A stretch of 64,000 nt of DNA from Adiantum capillus-veneris (GCA_014529385.2 CM043966.1:92176587-92240586); one strand, 5' to 3'. Numbered from the stretch's first letter, positions 22,040 through 34,611 are shown. Made by a program: numbers and translations. The notes: a model not told the origin generated them from the letters alone.

Positions 22040-24480
22040 TCACTACCATGTCCTTTGCCGTGTTGTTACTACCGCACATGCAATATTTTCTCTTTCTGGT
22101 TTCCTTTGTTAATCCGCGGCAATGCTAGCAGTTCCCACATTTTCCTCTTATAGTGCCCTTGGCAATGCAATGCTCATTCTAGGCTCAACCAGATTTTAAA
22201 CTCATCCCCTCTCTCATGCAAGTAGAACAATCATGAATGCTTTATGTGCTTTCATTTGTGGATCAATAGAGTCAATATTGCAAATATGTTGCGGTCTCTT
22301 AGATGCTCTATCATAGAGGATTGAAGGTGTGTGACTACCCTCTATGATCAGCCTTGACATTTTGACCTTCTTGAATAGACCTCCACTTCATACTATATCA
22401 CCAATAGTATGTTGGCTTGCACTATGGAAAGTTTTGTTATCTTGGTTATTGTTGTCCATCCTTGCATTATATAGTAGTAGAAGCAAAATCCTTGGAGTTG
22501 TGCCATCTATAGGTAAAATCCATCTCATCTATCCCTCATGTTACTTTCGGCTTCAATAAATTCCATCTTATCCATCCCTTTCACTGGTATTCTAATGAAA
22601 GACTGCCTTCCTTCTAAACTTCATGGAAACAAACTAGCTACTTGCCCTCCTAAACATCTCATGATTACACATTGATTTGTCTATAAAAATGTATGCCATC
22701 CTTAAACTACCTGAAGGAATGTGAGAGACACAAGACTTCACATTGCTAAGAATACGTGACTTAACAAAATAGGAAGAATTCTTGTTTTAGACATTGATCA
22801 TATGTTCATCTAATTCCTCAATCATCATATTGCCTTAGAACATGGAAGAGAAAGACAAATGCGTGCCATGGGGTGGATCTGTAGTGCACACCATGATCGA
22901 GGTCACCAACTACATACACAAAAGTCAAACTATCATAACAATGGTAGGAAGAAAATGCTAAAACACATGAGGTCTTGATGAGCATCTTGATGAGAATCTC
23001 CTTGATTCTTGTTTGCTTTGGCCTGTAGATGTTCATTGACAACAAGTGCCCTTACTTTAACAACATCAAAGGAATGAGCTCAAAGGAAAGGCAAGATGTC
23101 AGTGTCGATGGTGCAAGTTTGCAGAGAACTTTGACCTTACAAAGAGCTTCCAAGCATTTGAAGGGCAACTTGTTAGAATCATTTAGCAAATTCTCATCTT
23201 CACCAGCAATCAAGGATGAGTTAGTGACTTTGGAAATTGGACAAGGGCAAAGGGGGTGTTTGTGGATGGGAAGAAAGTTAAAAAAAAAAAACAATAAGAA
23301 GAGAGTGGGTTATGAAATAGCAGCCTCAAGCCCTTTAATAGTGAAGCTGCTCAAAAAATGTAATTCTAGAACTTGGTTGGAGAACCCATTAAGGTTCGGT
23401 GACCTAAGTGAATTTCCCCTTGTAACAAGGGAATGGCTATAAAATTGATTGTATCGGAATTAAAGTTGCAATAGTGAGCATTTCCTTAAGAGAATTCTTA
23501 AAGAGCATAAGGAGAGCACTTGATTAAAGGTAGCAAAATGAACATTATACCTAACTAGCTTGGCATGAACAATAATTGTAAAAGAGAGAGAGAATTAGAG
23601 AAATTGACAATAGTTGAGGACCAAATTTACTTGGAGCCGGCCTCCCCCCCAAAAGGAATTTGTATTATAGATTCTCCCATGAAGAGAGACTTGGCACAAT
23701 ACATGATTTGTGTTCCTTGAGACCTTTTTGATGCAAATAAGATGGTAAAGTTCATGCACCAACGGTATGCCCGTAACTAATTCTGTAAAAGCATTAACTT
23801 TTCCCCTACCTCAATCCCAAGACCTCAAACACCTTCAAAGGTGGAGAGGGCTAGCAGACAATGAGGGAATGTAAGAGGAACAAGAAGTAGCATACGAGAA
23901 AGAAGTAGTTTCCTCTCATATCATTACTCATAAAGCATATCATAGCATAGTAATGAAGATGATGAAAAAGGAAAGCATTTCTTTGAAGCATGACTCTTGG
24001 TTGGATTTACATTCCATAGTCAAGAGGTGTTGGTGTAGGCTCTCTACTTCTCAAGCTTGGAGAAGGAGATTGAGTTCTTGCTCAACACAATCAGAGAATG
24101 TATGAGAGTGTGTGTGAGAGAGATAATGCAAAAAGAAAGTCCCCCTACAAGCCTTGGTCGAAGACCCCAGCTTCTAGCTCATGCTTGCATCTCATTGGAC
24201 CTTGCCAAGCTTAGCCAATCAATGGTCTTGGTCATAACTAGAAATAGAGGTAGCATTTGGACAAGTGTCCTCCTTTCCACTTTGAGAGAGAGGGCTTGAA
24301 TAATGCTTGGATAATTATTTAATTAATCTAAATTCTCATTAGACCTCTCTAAAAGTCATCCAGTAGGCTTTAGGCACATTATGAGGGCAACCTTGCTAGG
24401 GGTTTGACATGTTTCCTATATGACTCTTGTGGAAGGGGTGAAGCTTGAGAGGGTGCATGTGTGCTCTCTCTCCTCTCCTA
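22040..24480. other. Anonymous sequence, no gene seen
   Basis: Open stretches such as 23029-23442 and 24057-24299 match no family I know and show no domain motifs. An A10 run at 23281-23290 lies inside the first. Confidence 0.35.
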
Positions 24481-24516
24481 CTTCTTGGTCTCGCTCCCTC
24501 CTTTGTAGGTACCTTT

Positions 24517-24720
24517 GTGACTTCAAGCACCTCAAGCTCCTCAAGCATCTTAGTCATCAATCACCTCCAGGATCTTAGTCATCAAGCACCTTAAGCACCT
24601 TAATCATGAAGCACAACAAGCACCTCAAGCAGCTTAGTTAGCTTAAGCACAACAAGCACCTCAAGCACCTTATTTAAATTAAGCACGACAAGTACCTCAA
24701 GCACATGCCTAGCTTTCCTA
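24517..24720. repeat. Degenerate CTCAAGCAC-type tandem array
   Basis: About 200 bp of imperfect units built on CTCAAGCACCTTA and AAGCACAACAAGCAC. It lies on the 3' side of the minus-strand chromodomain gypsy element and may belong to its decayed 3' LTR. Confidence 0.6.
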
Positions 24721-24721
24721 A

Positions 24722-25343
24722 GGTCTAAAGTACCTAAAGTTCCTAGGTCTAAGGACTTTTAACATCAACCTTTTGGAGGTCTTCAATGAAGCAAGCCATA
24801 AGGTCTTCTAAGCTTCATTACCTGATCATTTCTCTTTGGTAGACCATCTCCCTTTTGGTATTGTGTTGAGATAGATCTAAAAGAACATATCTATATTCTA
24901 ACTCTTGTTCCCATTAATTTCCCCACATTAAATGATCATTTCAATATGAGAAAATCATTTGGCATAGTTTGATATTAGATTTTATGACATTACCTCTCTC
25001 TTGAAACCATAGTCTTCCTCGACGATGAGGTAGAGAAGATAAATCCTTAGTCATTAATCGATGTTTCTTAGCAGGTACATGATCCCTTTTTACCCTACAA
25101 CATCATTCCAGAATGGATGACTCATCCATTTGGTGCTAGAGACTTAGCTACCACAAGCATGTCTACTCTTTAGTCCATATCATACTCCCAAAGTAGAGTG
25201 ACAAATTCTACCTGGTGTTTGGGAGATGTCCTCATCACAAACAAGATTCTAAGCATGCTTACTACTTAAATTTGTGCACAATAAAAAGAGAACTAGTCTT
25301 ATAAGAAAAAAACATTGTTCATTTAGAAAGAATTTACATTTGC
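24722..25343 (-). other. Possible decayed 3' end/LTR of a chromodomain gypsy element
   Basis: Directly downstream of the pol stop on the minus strand. A purine-rich AAGAGAGAGG near 25005 could be the polypurine tract, with LTR sequence to its left. No clear TG/CA ends were found. Confidence 0.3.
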
Positions 25344-26987
25344 TTACTCTAATGTAGCGTTGTAAGCATTGACAAGGTTCATAATATCCTTAATCTGTGT
25401 TCCTTGCATCCATCTAGCATCTTCAAAATGATAACTTTTGAACTTAATAAGATACCGTCAAATAATCTTACCATGTCTTCATGTCGAAGGATGGGTTTGG
25501 GTTGGAGCACCTCTTCCTGGTCCTCAATCTCAGGCAGGTCCTCAATTATTGGTTCTCTTGGTGGCTCTCCTTTGTAAGGCTTAAGTAGGCTCACATGAAA
25601 AGAATTGCGTATGATCCAATGATTGGGAAATTTTAGTTGGTAGGCCATCTTGTTGGTTGGTTTTAAGATTTTAAAAGGACCATAGTATCTTTTTTCTCGC
25701 TTAGCATAATATTTTTGGTGGCCCGTAGGATTTTTTCCCGTCGTTTGCCTCAATCGAGCCTTGGGAAATTTGAGTAGTACCCAATCATTTTCCTTGAAAG
25801 TTAAGGCCCTTCTGTGCTTGTCAGCGATAGCTTTTTTCCTTTGTTGTGAGATGGATATAGCCTCCTTAATCTTTTGAAAAGATTTTTCTAGGTCTTTGCT
25901 ATACTCATCAACATGAAGGAAGATCTTCCCATGTACCTTAAGTAGCAAGGGACTTTTCGGTCTTCCCTCAATGATTTCAAAGGGTGCCTTCCCTGTAGTA
26001 GTATGGACGGTATTATTGTGTGCATACTCTACAAGAGATATATACTTCTCCCATTGTGAGCTTTGATCTACTTCCTTGACATAGTTCTTGAGCAGTTCTA
26101 AAATCCTAACATTAGTTATCTCACTTTGGCCATCGGTTTGTGGGTAATAGGTTGAAGAGAAATTTAGCCTTGTACCTAGATTCTCAAAGAGACCCTTCCA
26201 AAAATTACTGGTCATTCAAGGATCTCTATCTGACACTATGGATGTTGGCAAGCCATGGTTGCCATTTGATGTCCTTAATAGTCTTTTTGACAGGTATGAA
26301 ATGTGCTTGTTTATTAAACCATTTGACTATTGTCCATATTCTGGTATTCCCATGGATAGACTTGGATAATCCAAAGATAAAATCCATGGATATACTCTCC
26401 CATGGTGAACTAGGAATTTGAAATGACTGGAGTAATCCAGGTTTCTTCCCTCTATCTTTTGGCATACCATGCATTTTGAAACATACTCTTGTATGTCTAC
26501 TTTCATGGTAGGCCAATAGAAATATGTCTCTACTCCTCGAAGAGTAGGCTAAATCCCTTTATGCCCCGCATAGGGAGGAGCATGGGATTCATACATTACT
26601 TTCTTACAAAGGGAGTTAGTAACACGTAGTCTATTGCCATGGAGAAGATAACCATCCTACAAGGTGAATGGTTCTTCCTTCTTCCCTTAAGGCAATGGTT
26701 GACATTATATCCTTGAAATTAGGGTCAGTAACATACTCATCTATCATAGAAGATAGATCATTGTGAGTTTCCATAAACATTGTGTTTACTTTTGATCGGC
26801 GTGATAGTACATCCGTCATTTGATTGTGCTTGCCAGCAATATGAGCAATATGAAAATTAAATTGCGAAATGAAAATTTTCCACCACATTTGTTTGTCAGA
26901 AATCTTGGTTTGCGTCATGAAGTACTTTAACCTTTGGTGATCCGTGTGTAGGATGAATGGAGTTACACTTTGCAAAAAAAAATTCAC
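25344..26987 (-). pseudogene. Chromodomain Ty3/gypsy pol remnant: RNase H, integrase, chromodomain
   Basis: The RNase H end is at 26987-26790 (LHTDHQRLKYF, then IAGKHNQMTDVLSRR). The integrase core is at 26450-25900: SPWESISMDFIFGL, SDRDP, a TGA where Trp is expected (about 26216-26218), and TDGQSEITN with the catalytic Glu. The GPF-type module is YYGPFKI, then FHVSLLKPYKGEPP. A chromodomain-like tail is split by a frameshift near 25440-25470. After it the frame reads RYLIKFKSYHFEDARW and ends at TAA 25344. RT, protease and gag are missing to the right of 26987. A chromodomain would direct integration to particular chromatin. Confidence 0.85.
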
Positions 26988-27103
26988 AAATCAATGATGA
27001 TTTAAAATATGTCTAAAGCTTATTAAATGCATGAGGTCATGAAGGTGTTCATTGAACACTATCTAAATCAAGTCTTCGAAACAAAGAGAAAGCTAGAGAG
27101 ACG

Positions 27104-27480
27104 ATGAGCTATGGTTCCAATATTTTCTTTAAGCATGTGTTCATGGCTTTGTATAGTGTTCTTGTTTCCATAGGCAGCACACCACCAAAGGTGGTAGGAG
27201 TCTCACTTGTGTATGTTAAATGTGGTGTACTTCAAATGGCACAAAAAGTGCTTCTTATTTGGAAGGTTGTCTCTTGGAATGCAATCACCTATGCTTGAGG
27301 CACTTCCTGTATAGAATGTCGTCTCTTGGATTCACTTCTTTATGGTTATATTTCACAATGGTGGAAGGTTATCAACTGAGAGGATTTTATATTAGAAACT
27401 ACTATTGTGTAGACGTACATGTCATGTCAAGAGCAACTAAAGGAAGGGGCATTGTCAATGAGAAGGTGAAAGAGGGAGTG
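27104..27480 (+). pseudogene. Pentatricopeptide-repeat (PPR) gene remnant
   Basis: The segment reads SLVYVKCGVLQMAQKVL then KVVSWNAIT, the plant PLS-type PPR signature (VYAKCG...A...F...VVSWNA). A further NVVSWIHF lies about 60 bases on in another frame. Stops and frame changes break it, and no full repeat array is present. PPR proteins bind organellar RNA. This is a fragment, perhaps retrocopied or captured. Confidence 0.6.
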
Positions 27481-28136
27481 TGCTCTTGCATTTTGTAACT
27501 CATTAATTTGAAGAGGTCCACATTGGGAAAGTTTCTTTTCTTCTTGTACGTGGTCTCTTAGTCTTCTAGAATGGTTTGCCAACACGTTATGTTTAAGGTG
27601 AGTGTCATCAATATTATGGACAATGATGGTCTCCTTAGAGTTGAGCATGAATATGTACATATGCTCTCTCTAGAGATTTCATTTTGAAGTTTTGTTTTGC
27701 GTGTTTTATGTACATGGTGACCACATGTCTTGGACATGGCATTATGGTGGCTATGTGACTTGATAATTTGATTGGAGGTTTGCTCTATGATATGATATGC
27801 ATATTACATTGATTCTTGGAATCTAGTTTGGTTTTGAGGTTTCTTGAGTTGATTTGCTAGGTTACTTTGATACTATGGTAGCTATGTTGTTTGGTATTCT
27901 TCAAAATATGATGTTCAATCAAGACTCATTATAAATTGTGCTCTTTTTAAAGTTACATTTCAAGTTAATAAGAGATGTGCATGGGAATCCATATTTTTTG
28001 ACATTTTAACCATAGAAGAGTGTTAGTAGACCTTAGGGCTACCTGCTCATGCTATTCTGCTGCAATTGTTTTAACATGGTCCATGATGGATCATGATGTT
28101 GGTACCTTGTTAGATGGACACTAGAATTGGTGGGCC

Positions 28137-28190
28137 AAAGCATTATTGGTCGTACCAAAAAGGGGTGTCTTTGACAATCCTTTGGTAGCA
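28137..28190 (+). repeat. Diverged solo copy of the 29.55-kb element terminus
   Basis: CCAAAGCATTATTGGT and the following GTACCAAAAAGGGGTGTC resemble the inverted end at 29550-29590, including the adjacent GTGTCCTTGACA block, in the same orientation. Confidence 0.5.
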
Positions 28191-28789
28191 TTTTACAAGC
28201 CCCATCTTCATGTGTTCCATGTAAAATAAACTAGCATGTTGTATATCAATGGATGGATTTTTTCATATAGAATCTAAACCCATAAAGTCCAATAAGTTTT
28301 TATTTTTTTTACAAATATTTTACTGGTTCCCACTTTTTTAAAAGGGTGCCACCAAAAAGTGCAAAAAGTGGTACCACCAATATATGCTTTTACCTTGGTA
28401 TACTTGTGTCTCTACATCTAATATAGATTCCCTTAAAATTTTGTGACAATCGGTGTTTGTTTAGTTGAAAAAATGGCATGATGACCTAGAGAAATGAGAT
28501 AGGATATATACAGATTTTTTGATTAGAGAGTGGTGGTTTGCTTGTTGGGTTGATTTGATTGCTTGCTAGGTTCACTTCTTGAGGACTGACAACCTCAAAG
28601 AGTCTTCGTGACCCATCGAAGTCACTTCCATAAGTATTGACATATTATGTTATTGTTAGATAGCTATGCTACATATGTCCACCACGGCAACCCGTTTACA
28701 ATGGGTTACCTTTTTTTAAAGAAGCCACCCTTCCTACCTTAGAATTTCTCAAGAAACAACCTCCGAAATAGAAAATGTAAAGATATTGA

Positions 28790-29090
28790 AGGCAAGGGCA
28801 TGATGGGTGTCCTTGTAGCCTATAAACATATCAAACTTGACTATTTGACCTCCATCCTTCAACTCTTTGGTCTTCTTTCTCATATATGCTCTCAATATAG
28901 GACGAGGTCTCCTTCTTTAAACTGCTAGATTTATTTCTATGCTTTCTAAACCATTTTCTTAGATCTACTTTTCTTGCTTTTACTTCGTTCCTTTTGCTTT
29001 TTCTCATCCTCAACACTTGATTAATCTTTTCCTGCAGATGCCTATCAACCTACATTTGATGTTCCACTCAAGAGGCCATGGATTGCACTT
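28790..29090 (-). pseudogene. Possible retroelement pol tail remnant
   Basis: One minus-strand frame contains FKEGDLVLY, the strand that follows the integrase core in many gypsy pols. It is preceded in another frame by a Lys/Arg-rich helix (28831-29016). Stops follow at once. The assignment rests on a short motif. Confidence 0.3.
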
Positions 29091-29549
29091 GATCATGAAG
29101 CCAAATATGGAGGCTTTTGAGAGTTATCGATGCAAGATAAAAATCCATAAACTCTTAATTTGTGTAGAACTCTAGCATCCGTGTCATGGCATATGTGAAG
29201 TGGGAAACCACCCAAAAAATTCCTTTAATAACCGGATCTTGAATCGTTAGATTGGAGGACCACTCCCATAAGCCTTGGCCATCATGCGTCTGCCTATAAA
29301 ATACAGTACCATCAACTTAGTGAAACATGCTTTTACACTCTACATAGCTATTTCTTGATTGAGGTCAGATTTCAACATATATATATATATATCTATCCCA
29401 ATCTTTGTTCTGATAGAACATAATATCCCCATGTAAAATGAATTTTAAGGGCTCCTAATACCAAAGGGTTATTAATTGATACCAAAATGTTATTTACACC
29501 ATGCTTCAATAGAAATATTACAAGACAGGAAACTTAGGATCTAGGAGAG

Positions 29550-29581
29550 GGGTCAAAGCATGGTTTGGTGGTACAAAAAGG
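29550..29581 (+). repeat. Left inverted terminal repeat
   Basis: GGGTCAAAGCATGGTTTGG and the following TGGTACAAAAAGG pair with the segment at 40802-40834 on the opposite strand. Confidence 0.65.
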
Positions 29582-29872
29582 AGTGTCCTTGACACAACAT
29601 ATGCTTGGTGATTATTGTGTGTAAAAACCATGGGCATAAAATTCTTTTTTAAGTGGATGTTTTTTTAACTTTAGAAGCATGCAATCCTAAGAAGAGGTGG
29701 GGGTGACGGCGGGGCCGGGGGGTGGGGTTACGGTTGGGAGCTTTCACTCCAACAACTCTCTCTCTCTCTCCCTCCCTCCCTCGCACGTCCCTCTCCCTGT
29801 GTCCTCTCTCTCAGTTTTGAACCTTCTCGCCTTCCTTGCCGCCTCCATAGCCACCGAGCTGCTGTGTTCGAG

Positions 29873-29916
<44 letters not shown>

Positions 29917-29922
29917 TTGCAA

Positions 29923-30470
29923 ATGGATAGTAGCGCAGGAGATTACTAGCTTGGTGATGCTCAGGACCTTTCTTTCGATGAGATAGAAGGTGATGCTCAG
30001 GACCTCTCTTTCAACGAGGTAGAAGGTGATGCACAGCTCCTCTCTATCAATGAGATGGAAGGTGGTTCCTCTCTTTTGACGAGGTACAAGGTGGCCCAAG
30101 AAATGTTCAGCAGGTGCACATCAATTCCATTAGCAATAGTATTCCAGCTGCATGTACCGATAATCAGGCTTTTCTTTGTGATTATTGGGCTGCAAAGAAA
30201 TGCGCACATAGAAGCAAGGAAAGACGTCCTACGTCTGTTCTTGGATTACGGGAAGCCAGGTCAAGAAAGAACATTTGTGCAGCGGTGGCTCAATGTTGGC
30301 GCACGAAAACAGTAGGGATTGCAAAGAATGAGTAGAAGGAAATATTCCGGCAACTCCTGGACCACCAAACATTTTCCTTGCTGCAACATCAAATTTCACC
30401 AAAGTCGAAGACATTGTTGTATCGGGTGTGCGCAACACTTTGACTCAAATCAAGGTCCCTCGTTCAGCAA
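29923..30470 (+). pseudogene. 5' exon of the transposase-like gene
   Basis: ATG 29923 follows a (CT)n leader (29876-29914). The frame has TAG at 29947 (CAG expected), then 36-bp coding repeats of the form GDAQDLSFDEIE. A 7-bp deletion in the fourth unit shifts the frame. After it the sequence reads QVHINSISNS, ACTDNQAFLCDYWAAKKCAH and RSKERRPTSVLG, then TAG near 30331. No domain is recognised. Exon status is inferred from its position 2.1 kb before the main exon and across the repeat-filled gap; the donor site was not fixed. Confidence 0.45.
29953..30089 (+). repeat. 36-bp coding minisatellite, 3 units plus a shortened fourth
   Basis: Units start at 29953, 29989 and 30025. The fourth (30061-30089) lacks 7 bases. 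Each full unit encodes a 12-residue acidic repeat. Confidence 0.85.
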
Positions 30471-30639
30471 GTGAACTTTTTGTAAAGAGAAGCTCTTTGG
30501 AAATGATTTTGAACAATAGTACAAACTCATAATCAATAAAACAATCCAGAATGGCTAGTATCCTGGGGATCCATCAAAGGAATATAGCTGCAGCAAGCTC
30601 ACGGCTAGAGAATAAAGATGAATATGAAGTGTTTCCATT

Positions 30640-32480
30640 GAGTGCTTGTGAGAGACAATTCTACATATATAGATAGAGGCTTTGGTGGTATCCATTGGTA
30701 CTCTACAGAGAGGCTTTGGTTATCTATATATCTCTCTATGTAGAATCTATATATCTCTGTAAATAGACTTTGTTTCTCTAAACCTAATTATCCAATACCA
30801 ATGCCTATGTATAGAGAACCAAAGTCTATTTACAGAGTACCAAACTCAACGGATACCACCAAAGCCTCTCTGTAGAGTACCAAATCCTATCACTATAGGA
30901 CCAGGATCTATTTACAGGGTACCCCACACTTCTGATAGTACGAAAGCCTATATGTAGAGTACCATATCCTATCTATCGAGTACCAAAGGCTATCTATGGA
31001 GTACCAAAGCACATCTGTAGAGTACCAAATCCGGTGTATCGAGTACCAAAGCCTATGTATGGAGTACCAAAGCAGATCTGTAGAGTACCAAATCCATTAA
31101 ATCGAGTACAAAATCCTAGCTATCAAGTGCCAAAGCCTATCCATAGAGTTTCAAACCCTCTTGATAGAGTAGCAATACCTATTTATCTAGTACCAATGCC
31201 TATGTATAGAGAACCAAAAACTATTTATAGAGTACCAAACTCATCGGATACCACCAAAGACTATCTATAGAGTACCAAATATTCTCTGTAGAGTGCCAAA
31301 TCCTATCTGTAGAGTACCAAAGCCTATCACTATAGGACCAAAGTCTATTTACAGGGTACCCCACACTTCTGATTGTACGAAAGCCTATATGTAGAGTACC
31401 ATATCCTATCTATCGAGTACCAAAGGCTATCTATGGAGTACCAAAGCACATCTGTAGAGTACCAAATCCGGTGTATCGAGTACCAAAGCCTATGTATGGA
31501 GTACCAAAGCAGATCTGTAGAGTACCAAATCCATTATATCGAGTACAAAATCCTAGCTATCGAGTGCCAAAGCCTATCCATAGAGTTTCAAACCCTCTTG
31601 ATAGAGTAGCAATACCTATTTATCTAGTACCAATGCCTATGTATAGAGAACCAAAAACTATTTACAGAGTACCAAACTCATCGGATACCACCAAAGACTA
31701 TCTATAGAGTACCAAATATTCTTTGTAGATTGCCAAATCCTATCTGTAGAGTACCAAAGCCTATCACTATAGGACCAAAGTCTATTTACAGGGTACCCCA
31801 CACTTCTGATAGTACAAAAGCCTATATGTAGAGTACCAAATCCTGTCTATCGAGTACCAAAGGCTATCTATGGAGTATCAAAGCACATATGTAGAGTACC
31901 AAATCTGGTATATCGAGTACCAAAGCCTATGTATGGAGTACCAAAGCAGATCTGTAGAGTACCAAATCCATTATATCGAGTACAAAATCCTAGCTATCGA
32001 GTGCCAAAGCCTATCCATAGAGTTTCAAACCCTCTTGATAGAGTAGCAATACCTATTTATCTAGTACCAATGCCTATGTATAGAGAACCAAAAACTATTT
32101 ACAGAGTACCAAACTCATCGGATACCACCAATGACTATCTGTAGAGTATCAAATCCTCTTTGAAGAGTACCAAATCCTATCTATAGAGTACCAAAGCCTA
32201 CCACTATAGGACCAAAGTCTATTTACAGGGTACCCCACTCTTCTGATAGTACCAAAGACTATATGTAGAGTACCAAACTCATTGGATACCACCAAAGACT
32301 ATCTGTAGAGTACCAAATCCTCTCTGAAGAGTACCAGATCCTATCTGAAGAGTACTAGATCCTATCTGTAGAGTACCAAAGCCTACCACAATAGGACCAA
32401 AGTCTATTTACAGGGTACCTCACACTTTTGATAGTACCAAATCCTATATGTAGAGTACCAAAGCCTACCGACAGTACCAA
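30640..32480. repeat. 21-bp tandem array with a ~438-bp higher-order repeat
   Basis: The basic unit is about AGTACCAAAGCCTATCTGT plus two bases (21 bp). Blocks starting near 30932, 31371 and 31807 are nearly identical, giving three copies of a unit of about 438 bp. The left edge carries a large inverted repeat (25-base arms at 30755-30779 and 30813-30837). The array fills the gap between the two exons of the transposase-like gene. Confidence 0.9.
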
Positions 32481-32593
32481 ATCTATGGTACCATATTTGG
32501 AACTGTCTAAAGCCAGTTTTGGCACTATTGCAGTAGTGGAATTTTACCACTACCATGAAGTTGGTTTTTTCTTAATCGTTCTGTTTTTGTGCC

Positions 32594-34555
32594 ATAGGTT
32601 GAGCTGTACCAAAGATTCAAGAATTCTCACTCAACAGTGGTAGTGTCTCTTAGATGCTTCGAGGCATTGAAGCCATACTTTGTACGCAAGTTGAAGGACA
32701 TAAATACTTGCTGCCGTGTGGTTCATGTGCAGATGCTCTATTTCAAAGAGGCCCTTAATCAAATGCGGCAGAACAAGTTTGGGCACCACGCGAAAGGTCA
32801 CCTTTGCACTTGCTCCGTTTGTTACAGAGGTGATGAGAGAGGAACGTGTTTTGTAAACCAAGCACTGTGTCAGCACATCACCGGTATGTCGGAATCCATC
32901 ATGTGCCCAAAGCCTCCAAATTGTGAATACCATGCAAAGAAATGCTTGATGGGGGACTTCTCACAATGTGGAGTATGGAGGTTGACATTTTGTCCCGATG
33001 AGATAGCAGAGGATAGCAAGGAGGTGTCTGCGAAGGTTTTCATGGAGGTTGGAACATGACAGGTTCATGAAGGTGGGAGTGAGAAGAAGAGAAAGGAATT
33101 GATTGTGCAACTGATGAAAAGTGGGACTTTTCTTAGCCTATTTTCAGCCCATCTGAAAGGCTTCATCAGGCACAACTTTGTCTTCCACTGGCAAGCCCAA
33201 CAATTCAAGGACTGTTTGCAAAATTTTCCTAGCAACGTTGTAGTATCTGTTATTGACTTTGTAGAGAATTATTCCTTTAAAGTTCAGAATGAAATTCAGT
33301 CAATGCATAGGTGGTCTACCCAAGTCACAATACTTGTGCACATCACTTATTTAAGAAATGCAGTAGGTGGTACACAGTAGACGCTACACTTCTACATATC
33401 GGATGACAAGCAGCATGACACATTGTTTGTACAACATTGTTTCTTGTTGCATGACAAGTGCTTGAAATAACGAGGACATTCTCTACAACAACATTGGGTT
33501 TGGTCAGATGGTGATCCTTCACAATTCAAGGCTTGTAGACCTTACTATTTTGTGGCCAGGTACTATCAAATGACAGGCTTTCACATGATGCATAAATTCT
33601 CTACATCCGGCCATGGAAAAGGTGAGCATGATGGGGTTGGGGCAGTCATCAAGAGAACTTTGACACATGAGGAATTGACACCAGATGGCTGGCGTATGAA
33701 GTGTGAATCTGATGTTGTCAACTTTGTGAAAGAAACTTTTCAACCAAGAGAACAGTCTCAGAGGTGTAATACGCAAAGAGTCTTTTGGCTTATTGGTGCG
33801 GATGAAGTGCAACGCAATCTGCAATGGGACTGTGAGCGCATCGTTGGATCTCGCTCATTTCATTGTGCCGATGGCTATTCACAGGACAACCACACCGCCA
33901 TACGCTTTCGATCACTTTCATGCTTTTGTGATCCGTGTATGCGTGGGTTGTGGAGAAGATGTAGGAACAAAATGCACATTGAAGAATGGAAATACATTTG
34001 CATCAAACCATTGCCAGAGTCCGGGGATACAATTAGGGATGACGAATCATATGACGAGGAGGAGGGTGGAGATTCAACATCGATTCAGATAAGCCAAGTG
34101 TCCAACCTGCCACTATATGAAGGATGCCCTGAAATGTTAAGTGGCATGCTGTCCATAGGGGATAATTTTGCAATGAAAGCAGCTGAGGCAAATGAAGACT
34201 TCTACATTATCAAATGCATAGAAGTGTTGTACCAAACGGTGAAAGCACAAAAGGATAAGTTGCATTAAAAAATTGTTAGAGGAGGGAAGGTTGTTGAAGG
34301 CTTTTTTATGGCCAAGTTGAAGGAAAAGCTAATACATACCGGCTATTGGATCACACATCTCCGGTAATGATCTACTCACATCTTGTTAGGGCCATGCGTT
34401 TCCCGATGGAGCCTATTGCAGGATCCCTAGGTCAAATTTTACAATACAAGTTATCTATTGAAGTATATGAGAGGATATACAATAGCATGCCATATCATAA
34501 TGATGAGAGCGACAAAGGTGCGTCCATGTTACTTGAGAGCAATGAGAAGCCCTGA
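32594..34555 (+). pseudogene. Transposase-like protein with WSDG, QFK and GHGKG motifs
   Basis: A splice acceptor-like GTGCCATAG precedes the frame at about 32590. A Cys-rich segment (HLCTCSVCYRG, then CPKPPNCEYHAKKC) near 32810-32945 looks zinc-binding. The core has HFYISDDKQHDT, HWVWSDGDPSQFKACRPYYF (WSDG at 33501-33512), then SGHGKGEHDGVGAVIKR (33606-33656). This acidic, His/Gly-rich signature recurs in uncharacterised mobile-element-like proteins of plants and animals as I remember them; a DDE-like nuclease is plausible but unproven. The frame carries TGA 33057, TAG 33378, TAA 33468 and TAA 34266, and a frameshift near 34345, and ends at 34555. The gene lies between a repeat-filled gap and an inverted-repeat arm. 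Confidence 0.65.
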
Positions 34556-34611
34556 TTGAACAACTGAATCCGGTAGTCAATAGTACCAAATCTGGTAGTC
34601 AACAGTACCAA

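Noticed and set aside
31034-32144. Three similar ORFs of 71-78 codons with a seven-residue period (YRVPKPM-like)
   Set aside because: They are products of the 21-bp satellite; a 21-base unit keeps any frame open and periodic, and several frames are open at once.
30640-32480. CRISPR-like regular array
   Set aside because: Units are contiguous 21-mers with no unique spacers, in eukaryotic DNA.
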